A stretch of 5,039 nt of DNA from Gallionellaceae bacterium (lineage in GTDB: Bacteria > Pseudomonadota > Gammaproteobacteria > Burkholderiales > Gallionellaceae), in the NCBI GenBank assembly GCA_003151655.1, contig PLYB01000109.1, positions 1 through 5,039 on the forward strand. The letters are read 5' to 3'. The translations under genes were made by a program, and so were the position numbers. Positions 4,594 through 5,039 of the stretch are shown here, one piece after another. The notes below the pieces were generated by a model. That model worked only from the letters and a program-made list of their open reading frames with translations. It was not told where the DNA came from and ran no database searches. Numbering within the stretch: position 1 is the first letter of the stretch; every line of letters starts with the position of its first letter.

Positions 4594-5039
4594 GGCTCGA
4601 CTTTGCTCACTGTGCTCTTGTCGGTGAATTCTAGCCGTTTCTGCAACTCAACGGTAAGGTGTACCACGCCGTCAGCATCGATCAACATTGCCTCGGGGAT
4701 TTGCATCTGACGCGCGGCTGCGCGCCAACCTTGCGTACCGGAGATAAATAAAGGCTTGGAAGAGCCGTCTGACAACAAGCCGGCATGTTCGCCATGCGTC
4801 AGGATGGTGACGGCTTGTGTCCCTTGTGCAGGGTAGCCGCTGCGCGGGTCGATCAAATGGCAGTAGCGTTTACCGTTGAATTCAAAATAGCGCTGGTAGT
4901 CGCCCGAGGTGCCGATGGCTTCACCGTCACGCAGCTCCAGCGTCGCCAGCGGCCCCGGCTTGCGCGGATGCTGGATGCCCACGCGCCAAGGGCGCGAGCC
5001 ATGCTGACCAAGCGCCAGGACATTGCCGCCGATGTTGAT
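4590..5039 (-). CDS. apbE: FAD:protein FMN transferase ApbE, C-terminal part (5' end outside window)
   Basis: The frame runs off the right edge, so only the last 149 residues are visible, roughly the C-terminal 40-45% of a normal ApbE. ApbE splits FAD and attaches FMN to a threonine of target proteins such as RnfG/NqrC-type FMN-binding domains, usually on the periplasmic side. Visible motifs are INIGGNVLALG (1-11 of the fragment), PWRVGIQHPR (17-26), AIGTSGDYQRYF (41-52) and HLIDPRSGYP (61-70), the family's flavin-binding core. The metal-binding stretch, normally like DALSTALF, reads DGSSKPLF (91-98): the aspartate is kept but lysine replaces the usual threonine. A GTG inside the fragment is not the start, because family motifs continue upstream of it. 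It is the first visible gene of the operon, overlapping the small membrane-protein gene by four bases; the promoter lies outside the window. Confidence 0.92.
   Translation of the reverse strand: MNIGGNVLALGQHGSRPWRVGIQHPRKPGPLATLELRDGEAIGTSGDYQRYFEFNGKRYCHLIDPRSGYPAQGTQAVTILTHGEHAGLLSDGSSKPLFISGTQGWRAAARQMQIPEAMLIDADGVVHLTVELQKRLEFTDKSTVSKVEP

Noticed and set aside
4980..4982. GTG as the true start of apbE
   Set aside because: ApbE motifs INIGGN and PWRV continue upstream in the same frame to the window edge, so the gene is cut by the edge and not short.

Overview
The window looks like part of a betaproteobacterial chromosome. I infer this from the gene order on the minus strand: a mannose-family EIIA, then HPr, then enzyme I, with no sugar permease in between. 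That is the incomplete, regulatory type of phosphotransferase system common in that class, and a Nitrosomonadales/Gallionellales-like organism is plausible but not proven. The core operon is about 58% GC in a 60-base hand count inside ptsI. The plus-strand gene on the left is nearer 40%, so the left end looks like accessory DNA.

Layout, left to right. Positions 3-92 (+) are the last 29 codons of an upstream gene. It ends in QMNLFN, which resembles a sliding-clamp-binding peptide. A perfect 14-bp palindrome (92-105) sits between its stop codon and an AT-rich gene of unknown function (112-1044, +). A short convergent spacer (1045-1131) follows. Next, on the minus strand, is a type II toxin-antitoxin pair: vapB (AbrB-type antitoxin, 1554-1802) and vapC (PIN-domain RNase toxin, 1132-1554). 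The pair has its own promoter, with a TTGACA -35 box and an inverted repeat over the -10 region. A long, nested palindromic repeat (1878-1952) separates it from the core operon.

The rest of the window is one tightly packed minus-strand operon, read right to left: apbE (FAD:protein FMN transferase, 5' end outside the window), a 65-residue tail-anchored membrane protein, EIIA (Man family), ptsH (HPr) and ptsI (enzyme I). Every junction is an overlap or a direct abutment (4-bp, 0-bp, 29-bp, 4-bp), so translational coupling is likely.

How the genes may work together. Enzyme I takes phosphate from phosphoenolpyruvate and passes it to HPr His15, and HPr can pass it to EIIA His9. No EIIB or EIIC is seen, so the chain is more likely a sensor of carbon and energy status than a sugar importer, at least locally. 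HPr keeps a full Ser46 motif, so regulation by an HPr kinase encoded elsewhere is expected. ApbE and the small membrane protein probably belong to a separate process, covalent flavinylation of periplasmic electron-transfer proteins, and share the transcript. The most distinctive points are the unknown AT-rich gene with its palindrome, the lysine at a metal-ligand position in ApbE, the uncharacterised tail-anchored protein, and the palindromic repeat. I did not find a clear-cut new multi-gene system.
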